In this document: piece by piece, positions 44,959 to 56,235 of the stretch
Layout: the number at the start of each line of letters is the position of its first letter
Numbering within the stretch: position 1 is the stretch's first letter
NCBI GenBank assembly: GCA_029168955.1
Contig: JAPDOI010001214.1
Coordinates: forward strand, 124,001 to 188,000
Length of the DNA stretch: 64,000 bases
Source: Aplectana chamaeleonis
Taxonomy: Eukaryota; Nematoda; Chromadorea; Rhabditida; Cosmocercidae
Reading direction: 5' to 3'
Notes under the pieces: model-generated
Databases searched by the model: none
What the model saw: the letters and a program-made list of their open reading frames with translations, nothing else
Told to the model about the DNA's origin: nothing
Position numbers and translations under genes: made by a program

Positions 44959-46155
44959 CCAGGTTGTCCAATTATTCTTGTCCGAAAATTTCACCATTTT
45001 TAATTGTTTTCAACTTTATTGAAAAACAAGTCTAATCAGCAATATAATCACCACAGTTACCCACAACAGTGGCCCATCGATTAAGCAGATCGCCGATGCC
45101 CTTCGCCCACAACTCCGGGGGCTGCGACTCGAAGAAGTCTGCGATGTCGGATTTGAGGTTGTCGTAGTTGGTGAATTTTCTTCCGGCCAAATGGTGCTTC
45201 AGCGGGTGGAACAAGTGGTAGTCGAAGGGGGCGAGGTCCGGGGAATACGGCGGATGGGCAACCGTCTCCCTGCCGAGCGTCGCCAACTTTTGCTGGGTCT
45301 CCTTCACCACGTGGGGGCGCGCGTTGTCGTGCAGCAGGTGAACCGAGGCCGGTCGGGGACGCTTCTCGCGGATGGCGGCGGTTAGTTTCTCGAGCTGATC
45401 GATGTAGATGCAGGCGGAGACCGTCCTCCCTTGCGGGGGCAGCTCGAAGTACAGCATGCCCTTAGTGTCCCACCAGCATCAGAGCATGATCTTCAGCGGA
45501 TGCAGGTCGGTTTTCGGCGTCGTCGGCGGCTCTTCTCCGCGCGGGATCCAGACGGCACGGCGGGCAACGTTGTCGTAGAAGACCTAGCTCTCATCCCCAG
45601 TGACCAGGTCGCGGCTCTGCTTGTTGGCGTCCGTCAGACGGTGGGGGATCCAACGTACTAGAACTTTGTGGTAGCCGAGTAAGTTGAGGCGATTGTGGAT
45701 GGTGGACTTGCTGCAGCCGAGCGTCGTCGCCAGTTCACGGGTGGTGGCTTCCGGCTTTCCCTTGATATAGCGACGGACTTCGTCATCATCCACCGTAGAA
45801 GGCCTCCCGCTGTGCTCCCTGTCCTCGAGGCTCGTGTCGCCGCTCTCGAAACGATTGAACCAGCGGCTGACTGTGCGTTGGGACACTGCGTCCTCCTTGC
45901 ACGCTCTGCAGAGGCGACCGCGGTGCCCGTGTCGTTGCCCAGCAGCCACTCGTAGTACACGAAAGTACGAATTCGACCTTGGTCCATTTTAGCTTGTATT
46001 GGTAGCTAAACGCGGCGACTGCGCCTTATAAACCCCTAGTGTAGAACTTTGGAGAACCTTCTAGAAAGTTCTTACACTTGCCTGATATTGTAACACTTCT
46101 AAGGAGAATTATAGAATTTTGAAAATTTCCGAACAGAAATTATTGGACGGCCTGG
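44959..46155 (-). mobile_element. Mariner transposon (inactive)
   Basis: 1197 bp, flanked by TA at 44957-44958 and 46156-46157. Terminal inverted repeats CCAGG(T/C)(T/C)GTCCAAT(T/A)AT...GTCCGAAA/TTTCC..., about 36 bp with mismatches. Carries one broken transposase gene on the minus strand. Confidence 0.92.
45032..45987 (-). pseudogene. Mariner transposase (two stops, one frameshift)
   Basis: Cut-and-paste DDE transposase that would bind the element's ends and excise it in the nucleus. From 45987: MDQGRIRTFVYYEWLLGND, then a frameshift near 45925, then the helix-turn-helix region (SQRTVSRWFNRFESGDTSLE and TTRELATTLGCSKSTIHNRL). Catalytic residues are visible: first Asp in VTGDES, followed directly by an in-frame TAG where Trp is expected; an in-frame TGA near 45479; second Asp in LHDNARPH; third Asp in YSPDLAPFDYHLF, matching D,D34D. 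The C-terminus ends WATVVGNCGDYIAD. Coding GC is much higher than the neighbourhood, suggesting a comparatively recent arrival. It is not autonomous. Confidence 0.92.
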
Positions 46156-46157
46156 TA

Positions 46158-46235
46158 GAATCATTCTCAAAACAACCGCTTCGCTTCTACGATTGTGATA
46201 ATGAGACTTTGCGGACTGAACGCGATTGCGGAACT
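46158..46235. repeat. Right arm of the palindrome split by mariner
   Basis: Pairs with 44883-44956 (CAACCGCTTCGCTTCTACGAT, ACTGAACGCGATTGCGGAACT). Confidence 0.85.
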
Positions 46236-47554
46236 AGATCATATATACTTTTGCACTTTCAGCTCCTCTCTACATAAATGCAATAAGCGCTGTTCTGTGC
46301 TATCGCTATTCTGTGCTCAAGCATCCAGTTTTTTTGCAGAGCATTAGCTTCGAGCTTCCAATATCGCTTTTTTTAAACAATTTGACAATTTTGTACTTAG
46401 AAATTGAATACGGCAAGAGAAATTTTACTGCCATGAAACGTTAGAGGTAAACCTGCTGGCTAAACTGCTTGAACACATCAGCTCTTGATGGGGTGGGAGA
46501 AAACGGTCAAGGCTTGACCTACTAACGTTCCTGGGGGGGGGGTCTGAGCAAAAGTGACCAGCTAACACCTCGTGCAATACCCTGCTTCCTCATTGTGGTC
46601 TACAAGATGTTGTTGAAATTTCGTTGATAGCTTTAGCAAGACGTTGAATATAGGTAAACGTAGTGCCCCCTTTGGAACAAGTTTTGGCTTCAAACGGTAT
46701 CCATCCTTGACCTATAGTTAAAGCTATAAACAAATTTCCAAGATCATCTTGTAGATCTGGATGAGGCAGGCCAAGCAATGAAGTTTTCGTCCTCAAAGAC
46801 TCAGTATGACAGAGTAAGGAGGACAGGGGAGGGGGAAATCGCGAGATAACGGTTTTTTCCTGTTCTGCTAAAAATAAGTTGGAGGGTAGGTATTGTAGGA
46901 GCAGAAACGTTTGACCGAAAGGCTCTTCTATTCATAGCACCATAGAATAGATAACAATATAACATAAGATTATTCATAACGGCAATACAACCTGTAATCG
47001 AAAAAGGGGTCTCGCACCCGGCTGACATAGCAGTAGCAGACAGAAACCCTTTAGTCAGTATCCGTATAGTTAGACGAATGTATCGATGCGTGGCTAGCTT
47101 GCTTCGAATATGCGAGTGGGTAAATCGCATAATCCCATAATGTTTCTTTCAGTTTTCAAGTGGCCTAAGAACTGATGGAGGTATACCGCATTTGAGAAGT
47201 TGCCACGCCGCATGCGCCCGCATGCGTTTCCTCGTCACAACAATCATTCGTTGTCTCACTGAACTCAAATTTACTATTTTTGAGTTAACTCTTTCTCTTT
47301 TCTCTCTCTCTCTCTCTCGTTCTCTCTCTCTCCTATTCTTACTTCCTATCCCCACTTATGCCTCTTCTTTCCTCAGATAAACTACTGAGCCTTCCCTCGG
47401 CTGTAACTTTTCTTCTTCAGATCTTCCAAGTAATTTCGTCAGCCTCCCCAATTTCACGGGAATTTCTCTCTCAGGCCGATTTTTTTAACAAAATACCACA
47501 AAATTGCCGAGAAGTTCCACAAAAATACTATTAAAAACAGGAACTCTATTGTGG
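46236..47554. other. No convincing gene; CT microsatellite
   Basis: An interrupted (CT)n tract lies at 47285-47333. The 109-codon minus frame 46801-47130 has no motif. A G-run is at 46532-46542. Confidence 0.5.
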
Positions 47555-47922
47555 TAATTTACTTATTTATTGAGTACGCTACGTAAGGCAAGCGCAATAA
47601 ACAACAAAATAAGATTATGCACAGAAACCATGAACCGGAAAGAACGGAGTACATTACAATAATGATCCTAGCACTGCCTTAGAAGCACAACAGCTTCTTC
47701 CCTGCGATGCGTTTGAAACTCCGCAAGATAGAAGGTATCGGTACAGGGGTAATATCAAGGTTAAGAGAGATGAAGGTTGATCCGGCTCTACAAGTGAAAG
47801 AAAGGGCTCTCATATTGCCCTTCGGGGCTACATATGAAATCTTAATCTTGATTCCCCTAGTCCTTGACTGACTTAGCCCATAGAATCTTGAGATATTAGT
47901 TTTCGCAATGCCAGCCAGTAAC
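47555..47922 (-). pseudogene. CR1-like LINE: C-terminus and 3' end
   Basis: Minus strand from 47922: LLAGIAKTNISRFYGLSQSR, a TRG, then SFTCRAGSTF, ILRSFKRIAG, stop at 47679. This is the conserved C-terminal block of CR1/Jockey-group RT proteins (SRTRG ... SF..R.....N.L ... S..SFK). It continues in frame the part at 57459-57500 once the MITE/BEL insertion is removed. A 3' untranslated tail ends near 47558-47572 in AATAAATAAGTAAAT, like CR1-group ends. Confidence 0.8.
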
Positions 47923-48111
47923 TTAAAGGCAGTGTTCACGATAAATTTCACATTCGATATCTCCACGGTTTACGGAAGTTCTGGTGCCCTACATAGCAAG
48001 GCATGCTTAAAAAGGACACGAAAGACGCGTTTTTGAGCAAAAGTAGGCCCTCTCTTGTTTACGTTGATTTTTGAGCGTGGAGGAATTGACCGCTAGAAGG
48101 ATGATACCTAC

Positions 48112-49067
48112 TGTTTTGGATGTCAGAACAGGGGAGGGAATCTTACCTCGAGGGTTCTGTGCCTTTCGGCTTGCTTGCTGCCACGCGGGCCTTCCTTGTC
48201 TGCCTGAGGAGGCTCCCCTTTCTTCCACCAAAAACCAGGACCCAAACACGTCCACACGCACCAGTATTCGACGGTAGAACCGTCTCTTTCGTCACACCTC
48301 AAACTTGGGTAATTAAACTTCATTATTAAAATAACAACAAACACAATTATCATAACGAAAAGAAAACAACGATACAAGAGTATCAAAATAGTCAATATGG
48401 CAACGATACAAGATCAATAAATTCGGTGACCCGTACTCATTGAAATTCAGCCCGTAAACTCTATCAATAACATGGATCCTTGTCGACCCAGAAGAAATAG
48501 GAACGAGCAGGGTCGTTGCCGACCGGATTTTACTAGGAAACATGGATCTTTGTCGACCCGGAGAAATTGGAACGAGCATGGTCATTGTCGACCGGATTTT
48601 TACTAGAAAAACCTGGATCCTTGTCGACCCGGAGAGATTGGAATGAGCAAGGTCTTTGTCGACCGGAAATTTACTAGAAAACATGGATCTTTGTCGACCC
48701 GGAGAATTGCCTACTCGAATACGGATCCTTGTCGACCCGGAAATTAGCCTACTTGAACACAAGGGTCCTTGTAGACCCGGAGAGAGAGGAATAGGCCCCT
48801 CGTGGGCCAGGAGCAGCGAGCAGGAATAATGAGTACATTGGAAATTGATACGACAATGGGGGGCGGGTTGGCGGGAGATTCCTCGCCTGATGATCAGGCG
48901 CGACGGCGGTTGCGTGGCGGCGGCGAGGATGATGATGATGATGATAATGATGCCTGCCGCGCAACCGCCCGCGCCCGATCCTCAACGGGGCGCGGAATCT
49001 CCCGCCCCCTCGCCTACATTTACTCCTTCCGGTCCTCCGAGGTGCCTATTCCTGCGGAATCGGCACA
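48112..49067 (-). repeat. 3' LTR of the BEL element
   Basis: 956 bp, ending (plus strand) CGGCACA and starting TGTTTTGGATGTC. Includes a sub-repeat array at 48470-48790 with ~70-bp units holding GGATCCTTGTCGACCCGGAG, then ~40-bp units; and a GATGATGATGATGAT tract near 48927. Frames here are not genes. Confidence 0.95.
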
Positions 49068-51400
49068 CTGGGGGCGGCGCGGGTTGAAGAGATCCCAGCT
49101 GGCCACTAACTCCATACTCTGCCTCTTCTCCTCCGGTACTCTACAGAGAGAGTAGTGGTGATCCACGTTCTGACAGTATCGGCACCTCTTTATCTTCCTG
49201 CACGGAACCGGGCAAATCCTTAGGCATTTTCGACAAAGTGCGGCGTTGGCGACACATCTTTCTCTTTCTGCGACCGTGGGTGTCTTGTGACACTCGTCTG
49301 ACCTATGCTCTGCTTTTGATGCGCAGTATTTACAGACGACATCTTTCAAATCCTCCCTGAGTGTCCTTCGCTTGTGGAAAACTCGGCATTCGACTCCGGA
49401 TAGCTCCATCAAACGCTGCCTTGCCCTCTGGACATTACTTGGATCTACCGGATCCGGGTTGGCAATCTGTTGTTCTTGCGGATGGTCCCATTCAATTATC
49501 TCATCCTCAGCTGGCTGCTTGCTCGATTCAATGGCGTTTTTGATGTTCACCATCATCTGGATTTGTGTCTCGTACAGCTTTTCCAACTCGCTCTTCTGAG
49601 TTTTCATCATCGTGTCCATTTTGCTGTCGAGTTTCTCCATGAACGTGTGTAGCTTCGCTTGCGACTCTGCAAGTTGGTCCAGCTTGGTCTCCATTCTGGA
49701 CATCGCTTTCTGCGATTCACCCTCATCGTGCTTGCGCTTACGAGACTGGTTGTGGTCCATTCTGAAAGCATGTGTTTGCTCACTTTGTTGGATTCTCTGT
49801 ATCGTGTTAATGTCATACACTCTCTCATCGTACGGACGGTATGGCTCTTTGGGTCTTGTCCTTAATGAGTGCCTCTGTGCTTTTGATTGTGTGCTATTGA
49901 GGTGTATATCTTGTGTATGGTCCATTAACAGTGGTATATTGTTTGTGTCTTGTGTCTGTTCTGCCTGTTCGTCCAGTGACGTCTGTGTTTGTGTTCGGTC
50001 ATTTTCTGTTGCATTTTGTGTAGGTATTGCATTTGCTGTACGACCGTTCTGCGGGGAGTCCCCTGCCCTTTCCGATACTTCGGTTCGAGCGTCTGTGGGA
50101 ATTTCCAGCGGAACTAGAGCGTTCACCGGCCTTCGCACTACATTGCCCGTTGCCAGTCTTAGCTCTGCTTGTCGTATCATGCCGTCTTGGGATTCGCTTA
50201 GCGAAGTAATCCTCCCCATTCGCCAGCTATTACGCGGCTGTACGGGGTCTGTGAGCAAGACTACCTCACCAACGCATGGCTCCCTCGGCGTGCTTCTTCC
50301 TTGTGAGAGATATCTCTTGTGCTGTTCGCGTAATGACGTCAAGTATGCGTCATTCCATGCTGTCCAAAACTTATTCACAGCTTCACAAGATTTCTTGAGT
50401 GTATCTACTGCTTGTTGCCTGTTGGCAAGCAGCGCTGTGTCTGTTGCTGTGTGATAAGTTGGGTCTGTCTGTGTGTCTTCTTCGCCGACAGCTATTTGGT
50501 GTGTGATAACTAGGCGATTTTGCAGAAAATCGACGGGCCTCAGAGGGGTTACATCTTGTATGTCGTCCTCCTGATAGGTGAGCGGCCTCGAATTGAGGCA
50601 ACCCTCGATTTCCGCAAGGATTGTGTGTAGTGTGTCGTGTTCTAGCGCTTTTCTTCCTAGAGCTTTTAGGAGCGAACGCTTTATGTCCTTTATCAACCTT
50701 TCATAAAATCCCCCTTGCCAGGGTGCGCTTGGGGTGATCTTATTCCAGGTGATATTTGTGTTTGCCATAAAGGACTCTATTTCCTGCTCTGGCTCTCTCG
50801 TGCTGTCTTCCATGATGCTTTGTGCTAGCGTGAAAGTTGTCGCGTTGTCTGATACTATGTACTTCGGAACACCTCGTCTCGCAATGAATCTACGTAATGC
50901 GTTGAGGAATGAGGCTGTAGATGCATCTTGCATGAGCTCTAGGTGTATCATTCTTGTAGTCATGCAGGTGAAAATGCATCCATATGACTTGCTTTGTCTG
51001 TTTGTGTGGTCCTTTGTCTTCAAAGGTCCAAACATGTCGAGGCCTATGTTCCTGAATGGTCTTGATTGCACGACCCTTGAACGTGGTAGATCTGCCATTG
51101 GAGGATATCGAAACGGCAAGTTATTGAACTTTTGGCAAGGGATGCATTTTCTAAGTGTCGTTTTCACTTGCTGTCTCAGGCGAGGTATCCAATATTGCCT
51201 TCTGACTTCTACCATTGTGTGTGCCGTGGATCTGTGAAGGTATCCATGTGCGTTCTGAATGACCAGTTGCGCCATGTGGGTGTTCGGAGCGATGAAGATG
51301 GGGTGTTTTGCCTCTAATGGAAGATTGCTCTTCCCTAGCCTTCCCCAACACCTCCAAATTCCTTTTGCGTCCATACTGATGTTCAGCTTTCTCTGTGAGC
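49020..51400 (-). pseudogene. BEL/Pao integrase with coiled-coil and zinc-cluster extension
   Basis: About 790 residues in one frame. In the element's life cycle the integrase joins cDNA ends to host DNA. Positions are counted from the first Met at 51500. A His/Cys zinc-binding segment (residues ~85-122, ending CIPC) is followed by the catalytic core: D155 (NIGLDMFG), D218 (IVSDNATTF), E267 (GGFYERLIK). The DUF5641-like C-terminal domain follows at ~405-467 (GEVVLLTD, WRMGRI). Beyond it is a Gln/Asn-rich linker, a nuclear-signal-like SRKRKHDE, a ~60-residue coiled coil (600-660), and a Cys/His cluster with C723-C726-H732-C737, C756-C759 and a CX2CX4HX4C knuckle at 773-786. The frame ends inside the 3' LTR. 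The upstream part is frameshifted near 51395. Confidence 0.85.
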
Positions 51401-52576
51401 TTGCTGCTATCGTGTCTATCGAACTCTTTTTGGTGGGCTTTGATGATGTGTTCCCACGCTTTCTGCAGGTCTGTGGCTGACAGTTTGTTAGGCTTTTCAA
51501 CCTCTTGCTGGATCTGTGTGGCTTCTTGAATACGGTTCCTAGTATCTTCCGGCAGATTTCTCGACAATCTTACCAGGAACCTGAGTGCCAACGCCGTGAC
51601 CCTTTTCAGTTTTACTAGCGAGCTGAATCTGTTGATGTTCACAACTGCAGTTGGAGTGGTCTGTGTCGCCGACACTTGTAGCACCTCTACTTGTGTCAAC
51701 TCTACCAATTTTGCCGAATCCGGCCATTCCTTCGGTTCGTGTGTGAGGAATGTTGGACCATTCCACTAAAAGTGGTCTTGCAGTTCTTGTGACGTCAAGC
51801 CCCTTGTCGCGCAGTCCGCTGGATTCTGTAAGGTGTTTACATATCCGGTGTAGACTTTCACGTTGGCTTGTTGGAGCTGGTCGACTATCTTGTATATCTC
51901 TTTTACACGATTTGTGACGAGAACTCCCTTTTCTCGCGATGTGTCTGTGTGTTTCACCCAGTTGAGTGTGATTTCGGAGTCTGTGAATAGGTATATTTCC
52001 CTGATTGTGACTACCTTTTCCAGCTGTGTGAACACTGTCCAGGCTAGTCTCGTACCTATTGTGAATGCGTTCATCTCTAGCTTCGGAACTGTGTGCATTG
52101 TCTTGATAGAGGGCAGTTTTGTCTTCGCAATCAGGAGTTGTTGACTGTCCTTCGTGCCTAGGTACGCACATGCGGCCATTGCTAGGGTACTAGCATCGCT
52201 GAATACGAATAGTCTGTGTTCCGAGTGCTTTTGGATGACTTTGCGGGGCAGATGTTTCTCAAATCCTATCGAATAGCAAAGCTTCGTCCACTGCTCTGTG
52301 TCCTCCTCTACTAAGACTTGGTCCCATGTGTACTTCCTCTTCCAGAGTTCTTGGAAGAAAACCTTGTTCCGTATCATCAGTGGTGCTAACCATCCTAATG
52401 GGTCGAATATGGATGCGTTGACGTGTAGGACTTTTCTTTTGCTGATGTTCTCCATTAGTTGTGGTCGGCACTTGACGATGACCTCGTCCGTCGTAGCGTC
52501 CCAGTCAATGCCTAGGACTTTTGCTTGGAGCAGGTCTGAACTGTCGTTGGCTTCAAGGCATCTCCTTACTGCGTCG
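51400..52576 (-). pseudogene. BEL/Pao RT end, RNase H and linker (frameshifted, stop)
   Basis: Continues Gag-Pol after a frameshift near 52585, where a GA dinucleotide appears lost from a short GA run. The new frame gives FDPLGWLAPLMIRNK, the Pao-specific block after RT, FVFSDASTLAMAACAYL with an RNase H catalytic Asp, KLEMNAFTIGTRLA and LFTDSEITLNWV with further acidic residues, and NPADCATRGL. An in-frame TAG at 51766-51768 sits where relatives have Trp. Another one-base shift near 51395 leads into the integrase frame. RNase H normally removes the RNA strand during cDNA synthesis. Confidence 0.85.
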
Positions 52577-55500
52577 TCACTGGATATGAACTCTCATGTT
52601 TATCTCCAACGCCTCGAATATGCTCTTAGCCTCTCTGTATTGTCGTATTGCTTCTTGTGTAGTGTTGGCTGTCATGATGAGATTGTCGACGTACAGGTTG
52701 TCTCTTATCTCTTGTGTGATGCTGCTTTGCATTGGCATTGTGTCAAGATGAAAGTCAATTGTTGCTGCCAGAAGAAACGGTGAGGCATTGATACCAAATG
52801 TTACTCTGGTGAATCGCAACGTCATGATGTTTTCATCACTCATTGGCTTGTGAATGTCGCGTATCCAAAGAAATCTGGTAGCATCTCTGTCTTCTTCTTG
52901 CAGTCTTACTTGCAGAAAGGCTTTTTCGATGTCTGCTATTGTAGCTATGTTGCCTATTCTGAATCGCATGAGAACGCCGCAGATGTTCGGAAGTATAAGC
53001 GGGCCCTGATATGAGACATCGTTGAGAGACGGCTGTCCCTTTGGATGTGCTGATGCGTCGAAAACTATCCTCCGTGGTGTAGTTCTTTTTTCTGGTGCCA
53101 GGACTACTTGATATGCGAGGTAGTGTAGCCTGTTGTTGTGTGTGATGTTAGGATCGATCACTTCCTCGATAATGCCTCTCTGAAGCTGGTCTTGGAAGAT
53201 GAGATCGATCTCGTGTATCTCCTCTGGTCTGTTTCTGTGCTGTTTGAGCAGGCCGCGCAGCCTGGCGATGGCCATACTCTTGTTGTCGGGTAACTGATCA
53301 TGGTTGTCCTTCCAAGGAAGTCTTACATAGTATCCATCGGATCTTCTTTCGATGGTTTCCTTGAAGGTCTTCATGACTTTGTCCTCCGTCTGTTCTTTTT
53401 CTGTCTTTTCTGGTCCAGTGTATTCGTTAATACCTGACGAATCGATAGACCAGTACTTGTCCCAGGTGTGCAGCTCTTCTTGTGTTACGACCGCTGCCAA
53501 CTGAGGTGTTAGTGAGTTGTTCAGGGAAGACTTACGTACTGAAATCATGTGTCCAAACTTGGTAGCTATCAAATGCAATCCTGAGGGAAGTTTGCCTTTA
53601 CGGCCTTCTACTAGCTCCCATAGGTGGTCGCATCCGATTAGCAGCTTGGGTGCTTCGTTCTCCCTTGTGGTTGACAAAGTGATGTTCTTGTGTTTCACGT
53701 AATCCCAATCCGCTTGAGTAAGCGATGGTCTTACTGGTTTGCTTGTGATGACTGATGAGTCGAAGACGTTTAGTGTGTGGCTTCTCCCCTCACTGTCGAG
53801 AAGGTTAACCTTGACCACTCTGTGTTCGCTGTCTCGTGTTGTTTGTGCGGCAAATGTTCTCAACCTCAGCTCGGACATTCCCGTGACTTCCAAGTTCATA
53901 TCATTGACAAGTTGTGCGTCAATGAAAGACAACTCGGAACCAGTGTCCATGAGAACATTGATTTGCTTTGTTGTGTGTGGTCCCACCACCGTCACTGTAC
54001 CCGTGAGAAGCAGTGTTTTCCCGTTGTCTGGAACTGCTTGGTCTGTGATGTGGTTGACGCTGCCTTCCTGGGCCACTCCGTTATGAGATTCTTCCACTAG
54101 AGTGACTGCAGTCTGGCTTGTCAGTCGAGGTGCGCTAGGCGGCTGTCCCCCTTGTCTGACTTGCTGTGTGCTTGGTTGTGATCTGCTTTGTGGTTGCTGT
54201 CCCAGTCTTGGCTGCTGCCTCTGTGTACTTGAGTTGGCATTAGCTCTGGGGAATGACTGTTGTGTAGTTGGGCTTCTGATTGGTTGGTTGAATCGACATG
54301 GGTAAGATGAATGGTGCTTTGCCTGGCTCCTACAGTCTGCCGCATTGTGGTTGCCCCTACCACAATTCAGGCATAACTGATTCCTCACTAGGTATGCTCT
54401 TCGTTCTGCCTCCAGTACTCTTCTGCACTCCATTGAGCGATGTGAATTGCCACTGCAATAGATGCATGGTGCTGCCTGAGGTCTTGTGTTTGTTTGGATT
54501 GCAAGATGAATCGGTGCCGCCCTGCCTTGCTGCGTTGTGTGGATTCGCGGTCTGGTCATGATCATGTCTCGTGTTCTCTCAACGCTGTCTCTTATGTTGA
54601 GGGTGTCTGACAAATCCTTGTATAACGTGCCCCACGTCCACTGTTCTTGACCTGAACGGCTTTCACGCCTTTCCAGTGCCTTGGTTTGTGTCTTTGTGTC
54701 GAACTTCCGTAGAACCATGTTGAGTATGATTCTGTGGTTGGTGTCTTGATTGTGTGCGGCTAGTTGCATATGCAGAGATGTGACTCGCTCTATCAATACT
54801 ATCTGCTGCTTAGTGGTTGGTCCATCAGCGCAGCATCGTTCAAGTTGAGCGAATAGATCCTCCACTATCAGCGTGTGATTGCCGTATTTGTGTTTTAGAC
54901 AGTTGATGACTGTCTCATAGTTGCCCTCTATCACTTGATATTGGGCTGCTGTGTGCTTTGCTTCGCCTACAAGGGACTGAAGTAGGTAGTTGAACTTGAG
55001 CATAGGACTTATGGGTTGATCGTCTATGCTCGCTTTGAATGTTGCCCAAAAGGCATCCCATTCGCTGCGTCTACCACTAAACTTCTGCAGTTGTAGGCGC
55101 GGTAGCATTGCTTGCAACTGCGGTGTTATTGTTAGAAATGCTGGTGTTGCGGGGTTGGACTCTGTGGTTGATGACCCTTGGAGTTCCACCTGTCTTCCCT
55201 GCCTTCTCAAGGCTGCTTGCTCGAGATTGTTTAGTGTACCTGAGAGCTCCATCTCTTTTTCAGAGATTTTGGCTAAAATCTCTTCTGCTGTTGTCAAAAC
55301 TTCCCAAGCGGAATTGCTGTATGTTTCTTGAGCGGCTGCCTCAATGGCTTGTGCGTCGTTGTCCAACTGTTGGAATGCTTCCTCGAAACTCGTCGTGGCT
55401 GTTTCCAGTAAACTTTTAATGGTTTCGATGTTTGCTCTCCGCTGGTGGATTGTGTTCTTTTTGGCTCTCAGTATGTCAATCATTTCATCATCGTTGTCCA

Positions 55501-55609
55501 ACGACGGTGGAGTATAATTGACAAACTGCTGCGAGTCCTTTGTCAAGTCATCCAGGGTCTTGCCTAACTTGGTGAGTTTTGTTTTCAGAGGTTTTAGGGA
55601 AGGAGCCAT
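52577..55609 (-). pseudogene. BEL/Pao Gag-protease-RT
   Basis: 1010 codons from ATG at 55609 (first Met after the leader). Residues ~160-350 are the DUF1759-type Gag region (SEWDAFWATFKASID, LLQSLVGEA). Two CCHC knuckles follow: C382-C385-H390-C395 and C413-C416-H421-C426. A Gln/Ser-rich stretch precedes the aspartic protease (DTGSELSF, D555). RT begins near 800, with APEKRTTPRRIVFDASA, the motif A Asp in IADIEKAFLQV (893) and YVDN (973-976) at motif C; Asn for the second Asp is, from memory, common in nematode BEL elements, so it need not be a lesion. The frame stops at 52577 through a small deletion; the rest of pol lies in two other frames. Gag and pol sharing one frame is usual for the family. 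Confidence 0.92.
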
Positions 55610-55614
55610 TGTGT

Positions 55615-55990
55615 ACTATCCGTCCCTACGATGTGAGTGTGTATGCCTTTAAGCGTGTCAATCTACCTGGCTACTGAGCAGTGAGCGATTCGCCAAGGTT
55701 GACCAAGAGCTAGCAGGCGATGTGCAGATCTGTAATATGTTGTTATCACCCGTTGAGATGTGCGTGACTTTAAGCGTGTCAATCTACCTGGCTACTGAAC
55801 AGTGCGCGATTCACCAGATTGACCAAAGCTAGCAGGCGATGTGTGGATCTGTAATATGCTGTTATCACCCGTTGAGATGTGCGTGCCTTTAAGCGTGTCA
55901 ATCTACCTGGCTACTGAACAGTGAGCGATTCGCCAGGGTTGACCAAGAGCTAGCAGGCGATGTGTGGATTCTGTAATATGTGGTTGTTAC
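55615..55990. repeat. ~118-bp tandem repeats in the BEL leader, 3 copies
   Basis: Three copies of a unit containing CTTTAAGCGTGTCAATCTACC, GCTAGCAGGCGATGTG and TTATCACCCGTTGAGATGTG between the 5' LTR and gag. The following 56005-56200 holds two diverged copies of another unit (CCTATGCCT, GTGTCGGCT, CAACTGTAT). Confidence 0.9.
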
Positions 55991-56221
55991 TCGTTGAGAA
56001 ACGTGTTGTGTCTTGTCTGTTCCTATGCCTTCACGTGAGTGTCGGCTTTGCAACTGTATCTAGGAAAAGGAACAAAGGGTGCGGCCTAGAAACACAAAAA
56101 AATGGCCTGTGCACCAAATTTTGTTTGCTGTGTCGTCTGCTCCTATGCCTCCACCAAGGTGTCGGCTCTACAACTGTATGCAAATAGGAACAGAAAAGTA
56201 GTGCGGCCTGAGAACAAGAGT

Positions 56222-56235
56222 GGCCGATGCACCAA
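56222..56235 (-). promoter_or_regulatory. Primer-binding site, tRNA-Gly type
   Basis: Adjacent to the 5' LTR the minus strand reads TTGGTGCATCGGCCA; its complement GGCCGATGCACCA equals the 3' end of nematode tRNA-Gly (as I recall it) including CCA. This fixes the element's orientation and LTR edge. Match to tRNA from memory. Confidence 0.7.

Noticed and set aside
48749..48985. His-rich frame in the LTR (and its twin at 56833-57105)
   Set aside because: Product of a GAT trinucleotide tract in the LTR, with no conservation signal beyond LTR identity.
49612..50454. 280-codon plus-strand frame opposite the BEL integrase region
   Set aside because: Antisense shadow of the Gln/Asn-rich minus-strand coding sequence; no motif of its own.
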